This document shows positions 1 through 10,771 of a stretch of DNA of 64,000 nucleotides, one piece after another. This stretch comes from Staphylotrichum longicolle (taxonomy: Eukaryota; Ascomycota; Sordariomycetes; Sordariales; Chaetomiaceae). The translations under genes were made by a program, and so were the position numbers. The notes under the pieces are model-generated. The model saw nothing but the letters and a program-made list of their open reading frames with translations. It did no database searches and was not told where the DNA came from. Positions within the stretch are counted from its first letter, which is position 1. Each line of letters begins with the position of its first letter. Location: positions 6,882,001 to 6,946,000 of the forward strand of contig JAHCVI010000001.1 in the NCBI GenBank assembly GCA_019096155.1, in the 5' to 3' direction.

Positions 1-1788
1 ATGGGCGGCCCATTCTCATGAAGTACAGACGTAAAAAGGAAAACATCTGGATGTTTGACTCCTTTTCATGCTGATCTCGAGGTTTTGACATTATTTTGGT
101 TCTCCGACGATCATCAAGTTTGATCTTGCGTGCGGTTTGGGGGCGATATCGATCTGGCCCCCGACAGATGCTACAGTGCGGGATGGCAGTGGACGGACCG
201 AGATGCCGCTTCAAGGGGTTGCAATCATACAAATGGTTATTGAGCATCTTGCTCAAGTCGCAAAGATACAATACTTCTTGCTGGAAGATTCATATTGTAC
301 TGCTGTCTCATAGATTCCTTACATCGTGAAGCCTCCCTCCAGGACACTCGCTAACTGACTGACTGAGCTTCCCAGGCCAGTCCGTCAAAACCAGCAGAGG
401 AGAAAAAAAAGGTAAAAGCGGCAAGACGCTCCCCTCCACAAGCTCCCCTCCATCCTCAATCCATCCCTAGCGCAATCCCGCCCGCATGGTCAAGCTCCAA
501 GCCGGCCCCCACTCGCCGGGCCCTGAATGGCCAGCCGCTCGCGCTGCTAAGCGCCCACGCACCCGGCTGTGGGGCGTTCCTCCACTCACGCGTCGCAGAG
601 CGAGGATGTGTCGTCACTTGCAGTTGCAGGACGGAAGGGAGGCGGGCGAGCTTGATTGGCTGGCGGGGGAGGATGAAGGGTGCAGGTTAAGCGCCCGCGG
701 AGGGGGGAAGGGCAAATTATGTCCTTTGCTGCGCTCGGAGAGCCTGCGTTTGTGCTGCTGCTGCTGCACTGCAGTCCTAAAGACGACAGAGAGGGAGAGG
801 GGAGGTTGGTGTGTCCGGAGAGAGGCAAGCGGTGAGAATCAGTGGTGTTCGTGAGACGAAGCTGCTTGACGCTTTCGCTTCAGGACATGTTTCCGGGCGA
901 CTCGCTCGACCGTAACCAGGCCGTCCCGCCAGCACCTGCTGCTGCTCCCGAGATGACTGGCCACGGGAGGCCTGCTCCGTCACCCTTCCTGCTGCAGATG
1001 CAAGCACAATCAACACCGGGTGCTGCATCGTGCATCTATTGAGCTGGGGCCCTCGCTCGCCCGGCCAACGTGCGAGGTGTCGAGTCTTGTTTCGAGACAA
1101 CTGGGACCCTGGACGGGTCCCAAGGTCAGGCAACCGGGGTTGTCGGTGTGCAACCACTTGCATTGCTGAGATGGCAATGTTTCATTCGATCCACCGAGTC
1201 ACATCTCGTGGGCGACGACCGTAAACCAGCGTGTCCGATTGGTGCCAGCCGAAATGTCAGCGTGCAGAACCTCATCGTAAACAATTTCAACCTCTGGCGG
1301 CCATCCCGGAGAGTAAGATTGGCGAGATACCGTACGAAGGATTAGGAAGTATTTTGCCCCAGTTGTGTCCTTGGAGGTGTGGGTGTCGAAACGTTGCGTT
1401 CAAACTGAAACGACAGCCAAGGGCCGCCTGCCCCCTTCAGAGGTGACACGGCGGACGGGATGCAGATGTCCACGTTTCGAAGGCGTGCAGAATGTTTCGA
1501 AGAAGCTTCTCCTGGGGTTTCCTATATTTGGCGACGTTTAATCTCCTCCCGCATTTCCACGTGCGTCCCGTTGGCCATCCGCCCCTGATTGGATTTTCGC
1601 CCCTGCAACACGGGCTGATAGGCTTCAGGGAAGCTGTGCTTTGAGGTTATCTCGAAGCTGGGCACAGGGTTGGCTCTCATCACACGGCCCCGGGTTTCGG
1701 AGATGATGTTGCTATTTTCAGACCGTCAGTCAACGCGGGGAGATGGCTCGCTCGGTGACGCCGGTAGCAGTAAACGAAGGCCACTCAA
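1..1788. other. No recognisable gene; left-edge intergenic
   Basis: I see no convincing coding region here. Open frames such as 486-854 (+) and 777-1163 (-) have no recognisable domain, overlap one another on opposite strands and are explained by high GC content. The stretch probably holds the 3' flank of the FAN1 gene, which is transcribed leftwards and ends at 1789, plus the flank of a gene outside the window. Confidence 0.5.
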
Positions 1789-4397
1789 TCACCTCAAGGG
1801 CCGCACTTCTCGTGCCACTGCGTTGCACAGGGCGACGCGGACTCCTGCTCCAGTGAGAACGTTGATCCACAAGCGTTGGGTGTCACTCAGTCGATCGTTG
1901 GCACTCTTGACCTCGGCAAACATGACCTCTCCTGTCTGCCCCGGTGTGTCTGCCGTCCGCCAGAGTATGAGGTCTGGCACGCCGCCTCCACGGGCCCTGT
2001 ACTCTTGCGCCATGACCTTGCACACGGCAGCAAGCGCCTCGCCCTCAAAGCAGGCTACCAACTCGGCCAGATCCTCGACGTCAAAGTCCCAGTTCAAACC
2101 CACGACGCAAGTCCGGTGCTCATGCTCCCGCTCATGGACCTCACGTAGTATGCGGCCGGCTTCACCGTTGGCTATTTCCACCAGCCGGTGATTTATCTGG
2201 CTTGCGCGGGCTGGGTAGAAGGCGTCTGTGTGTAGGTCGAGCGGGCAGGTTTGGTAAGCCGTCTGAAAGACGTTGGGTATGTAGGTAAAGAGAACGTCGA
2301 AGAATAAGTAGGCGAACAGGGTCCGGAGTATCCCGCCTTCGCTGTGGTATCCTTTCCAGCCCTGGCTGCGGTAGGACGACAGGCACATTTCCTCGACGCT
2401 GACGTGGAGTGGCTGGCCGTCGTCCCCCGGGTCGCCGAGTTCGTCAAGCCATATCGTCTTAGTGCTCGGTCCGCGGCCGGCCGTCGCGTCTGGTTCATCC
2501 CGGACCAGCTGGACGCCTTGAACTGTGTGCTCTTCTGGCTCGCGGAGCTTGACATGGCCAAAGTCATGCTGTAGGCGGCGAGGCACACGTAACTTGCGCT
2601 CGAGTTTGAGGAGGCGCTTCTGAAGGTCATAGTGGTATATCAGGTGGCAATCCCGGTCCTCGAGGGCGGTTTCGCAGGTCATCACGGCAATACGCTGCCA
2701 GTGTTTCTTCCGTACCTCGGCGTCTGTCGAGACAGGGTCAGGGTCTACCTCCCACATGTACCGCTCCTCAACCAACGCCTTGCGCTGGTACCAGGAGCCA
2801 CGGCGAGCGGGATGGAACAGGCGTTGGTCAAGGAGCTCAGTGAGCAGCTCGTGCTCCTCCTTGTATCTGTGCAGACGGCCGAGGACATGGGCCGTCTTGT
2901 GCGCGATCCGAGTGTAGGCGTGGCCGGCGTTGAACCGGCGGAGATATGCTCCCTCGCCAAACTCGTAGATGCGGACTTCTCGGTCGCTTTCTTCCCTGAT
3001 CAGCTCTCTCCAGCGAGACGAGATGCTTTCAAAGACGCCGAGAACCTTGCGAAAACCTTCTTCCCCAGGCGGACCGTTAAACTCGAGAACCTGATCGACC
3101 TCAAACTCCTTCCTCATGGAGAGCTCAAACTCGAGAAGACGGCGGCGAGACAGGAAAATATTGGTTGACCGGCACACGATGTAGTCCGGGTAGTTCCTCC
3201 TTGCCATCTTGGCCAAGATGATGGTCGTCAGCGACTTCTCTGTCCATTCGGTCGAGCGATAGAAGACGAGATGGACACGCTCAAACAGCTTGAAGACGGG
3301 CTCGGACAGCCTGATCAGGGGCCCAGTGATGGCGAGGATCTTGTTGAGAAAGTGTGTGTTTCGATTCGAGTCCTGGTCTTCCCGGCCGTCCCCAGACTTC
3401 GCCGACTCGTTGGTGTTTGACCGGCGGAGGCCAACAGCCACAAGGCCTGACTGCTGGGAGCTCGCACGGCAAAAGGCCTTCAGCAAGTCGGCTTTGTTCT
3501 TCCCCTGTACCTTCACCTCTTTGGCCAAGGCTCTCAGCTCGTCAAGGCCCAGCAACGAGGCGGCTTCCTCGATGGTCTTGATACATGATTCGGAGTCATC
3601 GGCGAAGCGAAAAGTATCGCCTAATGGCCAGTTGTCCAGCTCTTCTGACGGTTCCTCGACTGGTGGCGCAATGTCCCCAGACAAGGGCCTATCCTCGAGC
3701 AGATTGGAAACAGCAAGTGGCATATCCGAGATGTCACTGTGATAGCCCAGACGCTCGATCCGATGCCACAGGGCAGTCTTGCGCAAGAACAGACGTACAT
3801 AGCTGGACGTGTCAGATATTTAGCCCTCAAGACAAATGGCTGGTTGCCTCACAGATACTGTGCCTCATAGCTCAAGCCCCGCCACTGGCCAAACACAGAC
3901 ATCTCCCTGGCGTCGAACAGATGCGACTCGTCTTCCAGCACAGTGTCTAGTGCGAGATTGAAGGCATCGACATAGATGGAGCTCTTCCCTCGAACCCACT
4001 GACGGTTGTCCATCCGGGCTGAAGGGCCATTCGTACCTCCCTCGGATGCCTGGGATGCCCGCATGACTTCATACTCGTGGATGGCTTCCTTGTCGGTTGC
4101 GACTGCGGGTAGTGAGCTTTCAAAGGCCGTTTGGTGCGTTGACCGGGGCTGTTCCTCGTCATCGACATCCGAATCAGGGACCCCGCCCTCTGCAGCGCGC
4201 CCCTTCACAACCGGCTCATCCTCATCAGCCAGGTTGGCGTATGTCAAAACAGACTCTTCATCCTCGTCGTCGCTGTCCTTGACCTCGTCAATGCGGCACC
4301 TCTTTCTCGGTGACTCTTCTCGGTTGAAATGAGCCGAAGGGATTGCCGGCTGCGACTCGGTTTTGCTGCGTTTGGACCGTTGGATGAACCGATCCAT
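1789..4397 (-). CDS. FAN1: FAN1-type structure-specific nuclease (VRR-NUC domain)
   Basis: Two exons, 4397-3853 and 3802-1789, separated by a 50-nt intron (GTGAGG...CCAG); the spliced frame gives 852 residues. The FAN1 family cuts 5' flaps and branched DNA in interstrand crosslink repair in the nucleus. The N-terminal ~180 residues are acidic and disordered. The splice restores YLYVRLFLRK, a family-typical motif, at about 181-190. A SAP-like helix pair (LLGLDELRALAKEVKVQGK) lies near 265-285 and a helical TPR-like region follows. The C-terminal VRR-NUC domain carries the PD-(D/E)XK signature: VPDLILW (D792) and AEVK (E812, K814), followed by ANDRLSDTQRLW. No N-terminal UBZ finger was seen, unlike the vertebrate protein; to my knowledge fungal members generally lack it. 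It is head-to-head with SDC1, 313 bp between start codons. The family call is secure; individual activity is inferred. Confidence 0.93.
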
Positions 4398-4710
4398 TTT
4401 TGAGACACCAAGAACACAGGAATGAGGTCATGGTGCAAGCGAAAAAGGTCGCAGTGCGGGATGGAATGTGGGCGTTTCCCGCTCCAGGCAGAAAGGGAGA
4501 CAAGGAAGGAGCGCGACTGGGCTGCTTCTCTTTGCACACGACATCCCGTGACACCGCGTTTGAACAGGGGCTAACGTTAAATCAAGGTGGGGGCCGAGCT
4601 TAAACTCAATGGAAGCTGTCAAACCACTCTCGACCGTGTCTCAGCCTCTCACAGGCAGTTGTCACTCGGCACTCAGACTTCTCAATTGTCATTGTATGCA
4701 ACGATAAAAC
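4398..4710. promoter_or_regulatory. Shared divergent promoter FAN1/SDC1
   Basis: This 313-bp gap separates the start codons of FAN1 (leftward) and SDC1 (rightward), so it must carry both 5' leaders and both core promoters. I could not pick out a clear TATA box. The arrangement is seen directly; shared regulation is inference. Confidence 0.5.
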
Positions 4711-5675
4711 ATGACAGAACAAACAACTGCTCCACAGCCCATTCCAGGAATGGAAAACCAAAATGTCAGCCCCGAGACAGTCAATGGGGTGTCTGTCTCC
4801 GACTCGAACGACGTCTCCATGACCGATGCGCCCGCCCAACCAGTACGTTCGCCTTTCCCTGGCCCTTTCATCCGATTTACGATTGCACTCCACACAACGC
4901 GACGACTGAACAATGGACATGCTAACCCCATTGCCCTCTTAACCCCATTCCTTTCCTTCCATCCCCTTGCCCAACCACAAACTAACCCACCCACCCCTCC
5001 CGACAGCCAAACACGCAACCACCACCACCCCAACTCCAACAACCAACCTCCACCACCCCTACCAGTGCGCCCTCACCAGCAGCAGCCCCAATCGCCCGCA
5101 TCCCGACCCCCGTTCCAGGAGGGGCAGCCCAACAACCACAACAACCCACTTCCCGCGCCGCTCTGCCCATCCCGACCCAGCCCCCCCACCACCACCACCA
5201 CCACCTCCGGGCCGGGTCCAAGCTCAGGCGCGGGCGCAGGCGCAGGCGCAGGCTTTCACCATGCCCGCCGAACCGACCCCCACGGCGCGCCCGTGCGGCA
5301 GTACATCAACAGCAAGATCACGGGCGTCCTGCTGGAGGGCATGAAGATTGTTGCTCGGGAGCAGTGGGTCTTGCCTTTCCCCCTTCCCCTTCCCCCCTTT
5401 CTCTCCCTACCCCCAAGAACACCTCACCTCCTCCCTCCCTCCTTTCAAACCCTCCCCGCTCCCCACCAAAACCCACACAACACACCAACCCGTCAACCAT
5501 TATCTCCACTCGTCGATATCAGAAAGAAATGCGCCGAGGCTGATGTAACCCCATAAAAAAATCCAGACCCAAGGACCCGCTACGCGTGCTCGGCGAGTTC
5601 CTCTTGCAGCGCTCGAGGGAGTTGGAAGGAGGAGGCAAGGACTCGACTACGACTGCGCCTGCTACTACCACGTAG
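4711..5675 (+). CDS. SDC1: Dpy-30 domain COMPASS subunit (SDC1), frame disturbed
   Basis: SDC1/Dpy-30 is the small dimeric subunit of the COMPASS (Set1) histone H3K4 methyltransferase complex. Proposed exons are 4711-4842, 5007-5363 and 5567-5675, with introns GTACGT...ACAG (164 nt) and GTGGGT...CCAG (203 nt). The C-terminal Dpy-30 motif is clear across the last splice: QYINSKITGVLLEGMKIV, then AREQPKDPLRVLGEF and LLQRSREL, ending in a Thr-rich tail at TAG 5673-5675. The middle is a low-complexity Pro/Gln/Thr/Gly-Ala linker. These exons sum to one base more than a multiple of three. The reading frame entering exon 2 differs by one base from the Dpy-30 frame, and a seven-C run at 5181-5187 is the likely place of an extra base. 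An uninterrupted frame through intron 1 also exists (4711-5363), so a retained first intron is the alternative. About 198 residues if corrected. Confidence 0.8.
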
Positions 5676-6402
5676 AGAGAGTCAGGCACCAACCATGTGG
5701 TGGTGACACCATACATACCCAACCAAGCGTTTAAAAAAAGCAGAAAGAGTTGGAGGGAGGGTTTATAGATGGCGCCTGAAACGGAGAACGGGAATGGGGA
5801 GGGAGGAAGATGCGTGAGGAAGAGGGGTGGGAAAGCGCCTGTGGCTATACGTTAGCCATTGACCTGCACTGCCAGAAGCCGGAACTCAAAAGCAGGCTGG
5901 CTGGGTGGCTTGCTCGCCCATCAAATATGGAAGGGAAGGCGGCCGTCAAAGTTGATTGCGAGGGAGGGAAGGGATGGATTTTAAAAGGGTTACGACGGGC
6001 GATGGCTGAGGAGGGATAAAGACCATGCCAATATCTGGACATGAGTTCGGGAGAGGAACGCAGTCACGGTCTGTCGGTTGCACGAGATACCACTTGACAC
6101 AAAATTTAAAGGCGACCAAAATAGAGGATCAACGCATTGCATTTGTATCCTCTCTGTCATCGTCGCTCATCATCCCATGCTCTTTCATGACCGGGAGACA
6201 GCAACACCTTGCGCTCATTGCAGTGCTCCAGAATGCAAGTTTCCTTTCCATTCCCCAACTCCAAATGACCCATGCCTGACCTGCGGACGACCCACAAACA
6301 GGTGGCGGGGCCAAAGCAAAGCTGCTGCAAAGAACCACAACCCGTCCCACTCCACGAACCCCTTTCTCGACTCGGCGTGTTTTTGGTATCACGGCCTATC
6401 GC
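5676..6402. other. Convergent 3' flanks of SDC1 and RPS13
   Basis: The 727 bp between the SDC1 stop and the RPS13 stop hold the two 3' untranslated regions. Open frames at 5810-6019 (+) and 6078-6509 (+) show no recognisable domain, and the latter runs antisense into RPS13. I see no gene here. Confidence 0.55.
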
Positions 6403-7208
6403 TTAGGCAACCATGGTGCTGGCGGTCGAGGACTCGTACTTCCAGTTGGGGGGGAGGACACCGACGGTCTTGTAGTAGCGGGCCAGACGGTGGATGCGCG
6501 ACTCGATGAGAATCAGGCGGAACTTGGAGTCCTTGTCCTTGCGGTTGCGCTCAAGGTGCTTGCGGACGGCAACAGCCTAGGTGAGGAGGGTTAGCAAAAT
6601 AGAGTCAAGGAAAGCAAGACACCCTCGATGGGAGGGCAAGAGCGAGTGACAAACCTTCTTGATGAGCATGTACAGGTCCTCCGGGATATCGGGGGCGAGG
6701 CCTGTCACACATCACTCTGTCAGCCTGGTGACCGAAACAGAGGCATAGTCCGTCTCTTTCCCCATGTCCACCGTCTCTGCAAGTGCCTGTCGCGCGCTCG
6801 TTCCGTCGGCCGTAGGCGGCCGTCCGTGTTTGAGCGAGGCATCTCGCAGTTTTATTTCTTTGCATCCATCTCTTTCCGGGGTGTGTAAAAAGGCGGTTCA
6901 ATCCATACCATTGCTCTTCAGGATCCGGAGGATCTTGTTACCTACAACCGTCACAGTTAGCATTTCCACTCTCCTTTCCTAGCCAGAAGAGTCCAGAACA
7001 ACATACCGGTGACAACCTTGACCTGGGCAACGCCGTGCGAGTCACGGAGGACGACACCGATCTGCGAGGGGGTCGCGCCCTTCTTGGCGAGCTTGCAGAT
7101 CTGGTCGACGACCTGCTCGGGGGTGGTCTTGAGCCAGGCGGGCGGGTTGCGCGAGTAGGGGATGGCGGAGGACGAAATGCCCTTGCCCTTGCTGTGAAGA
7201 CGGCCCAT
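6403..7208 (-). CDS. RPS13: 40S ribosomal protein uS15 (RPS13)
   Basis: Four exons: 7208-7007, 6941-6909, 6701-6655 and 6576-6403, giving 151 residues, the standard length of eukaryotic RPS13. The protein binds 18S rRNA in the body of the small ribosomal subunit. The N terminus MGRLHSKGKGISSSAIPYSR and the C-terminal half (KFRLILIESRIHRLARYYK, ending STASTMVA) are near-invariant family sequence. All introns are GT-AG: 65, 207 and 78 nt. The second is markedly longer than most others in the window. As often in fungal ribosomal protein genes, the introns sit toward the 5' end. The gene lies in a (-) pair with U2AF, whose 3' end is about 1 kb upstream, and is convergent with SDC1. Confidence 0.97.
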
Positions 7209-8284
7209 GTGGACGGTGGTTGTGTTTGGGGGGTGAGACGGCGATTCGGTGGTCGGTCGGGGGTTGTCGAGTTGGTCGCTGGCTGGCCGAGAAGGGTTGC
7301 GATCAAAATTTCCCCCAGGGCGATTGAAGTTCGATTTCTGTGGGCGGAGAAATTGGCTAGGGTCGAGCTATGATTGGCTGGATGTGCGCAACAATCACGT
7401 GATACTAGGTGTGACCTCGAGATTCTGCCAAGATTTGCAGGTGGACCCGAGCGCTGGGTTTGATAAAAGTTGGGAATTTTTCCAGCGACGAGAGTTCTTT
7501 CTGCCCTTTCCACGCGAGAAGACAACCACAGCGAATCGGCATCATGGCTTGTTGCGCTCTGACTGGTGCCTAGTGAGGCTGCTAGTCCTGTTATTTGCGA
7601 TGCCAATGCCAATACGCGGTGGATTGTGGTATGACACCATTCCGGCATCCCAGCATTTTCAACAGGTAAGCAACAGACGCTCCCCTTCTTTCCAAGACTC
7701 GCCAGATGCCATATACCCTGATGATCACAACCTTTTATACTTTATTCTGGTACCTCTTATGTTAGGACCCTTCGGGGCTCAATGAATTAAACGGACTTCT
7801 GATTTCCTTGGCACCATTCCCTTCGATGTTGAAGCACACCTGGTGTTGGGCGGAGCTAACCTGCTCACAGTTCTCAGCGTTGCAGTCTTTGCAGACCAAG
7901 ACGGCGAATCCTGTCTTGCAAGAGCACCTCAATCTGTTCCTGTAGAAGACAACAAGTATCGCTCCTACATAGCAATTTAAATGAAGAATCAGCTCGACTC
8001 TCATGCTGTCCCTCACAGTTGGTGTGGTGCAATCGCAGATTCCTTAGTCTCCGCCAGTGACCCCGTACCTTCACGCAGAGCAAATGGCTTCCCCATGAAG
8101 AATAATTGTACATGCTACTCAATGCCAACCCGCTGCGACAATCGCAGGCCACCTTAGTTTCCGAGGCCCACGTACGGGATATATTCCATTTTCTCATATC
8201 CGGCCTTGCCACAAGGCCACCTTACAAAGCCATCGATCGGTACCTCGCTTGCCTTCCCTTCAAACCTATCCTCTACCCCTCCTC
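7209..8284. other. RPS13 promoter region and U2AF 3' flank
   Basis: This 1.08-kb stretch should contain the RPS13 promoter and the U2AF 3' untranslated region. No confident gene. One short (-) frame at 7762-8016 has a Cys-rich second half and is described under findings as a possible small-protein exon or relic. The overlapping (+) frame 7249-7785 has no recognisable feature. Confidence 0.4.
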
Positions 8285-10329
8285 TTACCAAGCATTCACA
8301 TCAAAGTTCTCCTATTTCAATGTCAGCTCGCGGAACCGGTCAACAGCAAGAGGTGTGGCGGGAGAGACGTACCTCTGGGAAGTAGGTCGTGACGACTGTG
8401 CGGTCGGCAAATTTCCTGCCGGCCAAGGCCCGCAGCGCCTTTGTCGCCGACTCGGGCGTCTCAAACTTGATGAAGATCTTGCCCACGCCGGCGGATTGCC
8501 TGCTGCCGCCAGCCGGCCTGGGGATCTTGATGGCGAGGATGGTGCCGAACTTTTCGCACTCTTCCTGGACGTCGTCACGGATTTCTGGAGGGGGTAGTCA
8601 GTATAAAGAGATGCATGATCAGGCTTTGGTGAAGGGGAGAAAGCGTACCCTCGTAATCGTCATTGTCCATCAGCTCTTCTGGCGTCACCATGTTCAGGAG
8701 CTGCAGCACCCTGCTGACGCTCGAGTCGGTGGATGTCGTACCCGCGAGCATGGACATGGCGTTGACGCCCATCTCGCCCGAGACCTGGGTGATGCCGATG
8801 CTGGCCTTCTGGACCTTGAGCGCGCGCTCGCCAAGCATCATGTTGTTCAGTCCTTGGATGGCGACACTGGTGACGCTGGGGTCGGCGTACTCGAGGAACG
8901 CAATGCCCTAGATGATGTTAGCCCGAGCCTACTCGCGCACTTTTCGAGTTGACTGGTTCAAGACTTACCCGTGACTCTTGGGTGCCATTGTCCTTGACCA
9001 GCATAAACGACTTGAGCTTGCCAAAGCTAACGAGCAGCTCCATTACTTGATCCTCGGTCAGGTATAGCGGGATGTTCGTTACGCTGATCTTGTTGGGGCT
9101 GTCGACGACCACATTTGACGGCACGTCCGAGTCGGGGTCGTAGTTCGGGTCCTCGACAACCGCAGGAACGATGTAGTCCTTTGGCCGACGAATTTGCAGG
9201 CCCTGGGGCGCCGCACCGTTGCCGTTGGCCGCGTGCGCATCGTCCGCCTCCATCGATATGCCATCCAGCGCCAGCGCCACCGTCGCATCCGTGTTGTTCC
9301 TGAACTCGACCATGGCAAAGGCGCGGTCAGGCGCGATGTGGCATTGCAGGCAGGGATCAGGCGTCCCGATGGCGTTCAGGCCATTGAGCTGGAGGTTGAA
9401 GAAGTTGATCATGCTTTCGTCGGTCGCCGACTGGGGAAGGTTCGAGACAATCAGGCGTTTGCTCTGGCGGGAGTTGGAAGGCTTGAGGACGGCGCTGTTG
9501 ACGGCACCGCCGGGCTGGTTCATGAAGGCCTGGAGCTTGGTCGGGTCCATGGCCTGCTGCCGCGGCGCGCCGGGGAGCGGGAACATGCCGGACAGCTTGG
9601 CCTGCTCGGCTGTGACGTTGTCGTACCCAGGCGGCTTGATGTCCCATTGTGTCAACCGCCGCCTCCGCTCCAGGATAGGAACAACGTCGGTGAGGTCGGG
9701 GGTCGGCTCGCGCTTCTTGGGGGGAGGCGACACGCTACGCCGCCGGTCTCTGTCCTGATCCCGATCGTGCCTAGGCCCGCGGCGGTCGTCCATCAAATCC
9801 CGATCCATGCGACGGTCGCGTCTGTCGCCATCGTCCCGCCGAGGCCTGCCGCCCCGGTCCCGGTCCCATTCCCTCTCGCCCCGGTCACCACGGTCACCAC
9901 GGTCCCCCCGATCGCCCCGATCGCCCCGGTCACCTCCCCGACGGTCGCGCCCTGAGTAGCGATCTTCGCGCTCGCGGTCGCGGTGGCTTCTGCTGGAGGA
10001 GTAGGCGTCGACATCGCCGTCTTCGCGACGGGATCGGCCGCTGCGGTAGTCGGGGGAACGGGACCTTCTGCGTCCGCTGCCTCGGTCGCGGGTATCGCCT
10101 CGATCGCCCCGGTCGCCCCGGTCGCGCCTGTCGTCGCGGTCTCTCCTGGAGGGCTGAGAGAATGTAGGTTAGCTTCGGACGATGGGCAGGTGGAGCATAC
10201 AAGGCAACTCACTGGATAGTCGCGAGACGAGCCATGACGGCCGCTGTCTGCGTCGCGTCGGTCAGCATCAATTCGCGCGCCGTGTCGTGGGGAATGCGCA
10301 CCTCTGGACGAGTAATTGTCTCCGTTCAT
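8285..10329 (-). CDS. U2AF2: U2AF large subunit (U2AF65-like splicing factor)
   Basis: Five exons (10329-10213, 10153-8969, 8907-8649, 8584-8373, 8311-8285) splice to 599 residues. The protein binds the polypyrimidine tract at 3' splice sites and recruits U2 snRNP in the nucleus. Residues 1 to about 180 form an Arg/Asp/Gly-rich domain in place of a classical RS domain, with DRG/GDR repeats. A U2AF-ligand motif for the small subunit follows (RRRRLTQWDIKPPGYD, Trp209). RRM1 starts near 270 (KRLIVSNLPQSATDESM), RRM2 near 395 (KISVTNIPLYLTEDQVM), and a C-terminal UHM has an acidic helix (EIRDDVQEECEKFG) and an R-x-F motif (GRKF). The last exon is 27 nt and encodes ENFDVNAW. All introns are 59-64 nt, GT-AG. 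It is head-to-head with OGG1 at 442 bp. Identity is firm. Confidence 0.95.
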
Positions 10330-10771
10330 TGTGGCTGCTGCTCCAGAAAGGCCCGTTTTGATGTAAAACCTTGAATCGCAGATGCCGGGAGGAGCGAGAC
10401 GTGATGTGATAGTGCTTCCACAAGCAGCCAAGCAATCGCGAGGCTGGAACTTTTTTGGGGCGAGGATGCGATTGCTTGGCCCACGCCAGTCCGTCTCGGG
10501 TTTAGCGCAAGAAGGCGAGTTCTTGTTCGCTGCCCCGTTTCGTTTCGCCTCGAGCTCAGATTTCTGTGGGTCCAATCTCAACTTACACCACTCCCTCTGC
10601 TCTGAGAGTCTTGAACTTGACACCAACCTTTTCTAGACACCGCTCATTTATTGGCAAAACCTGGCGGCATTCACTCACTTCTAAAATCTTCGCCTTCTCT
10701 ACAGGTTCTGTTCTTTTTACTTATTTTTTCCCCTTTTTATTTTTTGTCTCTTTCTTTTCCCTCCAGTTCTG
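10330..10771. promoter_or_regulatory. Shared divergent promoter U2AF/OGG1
   Basis: There are 442 bp between the start codons of the leftward U2AF gene and the rightward OGG1 gene. The OGG1-proximal 70 bp are strongly T-rich (about 10690-10767), a feature common in fungal core promoters and leaders. No TATA box was assigned. Confidence 0.5.
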
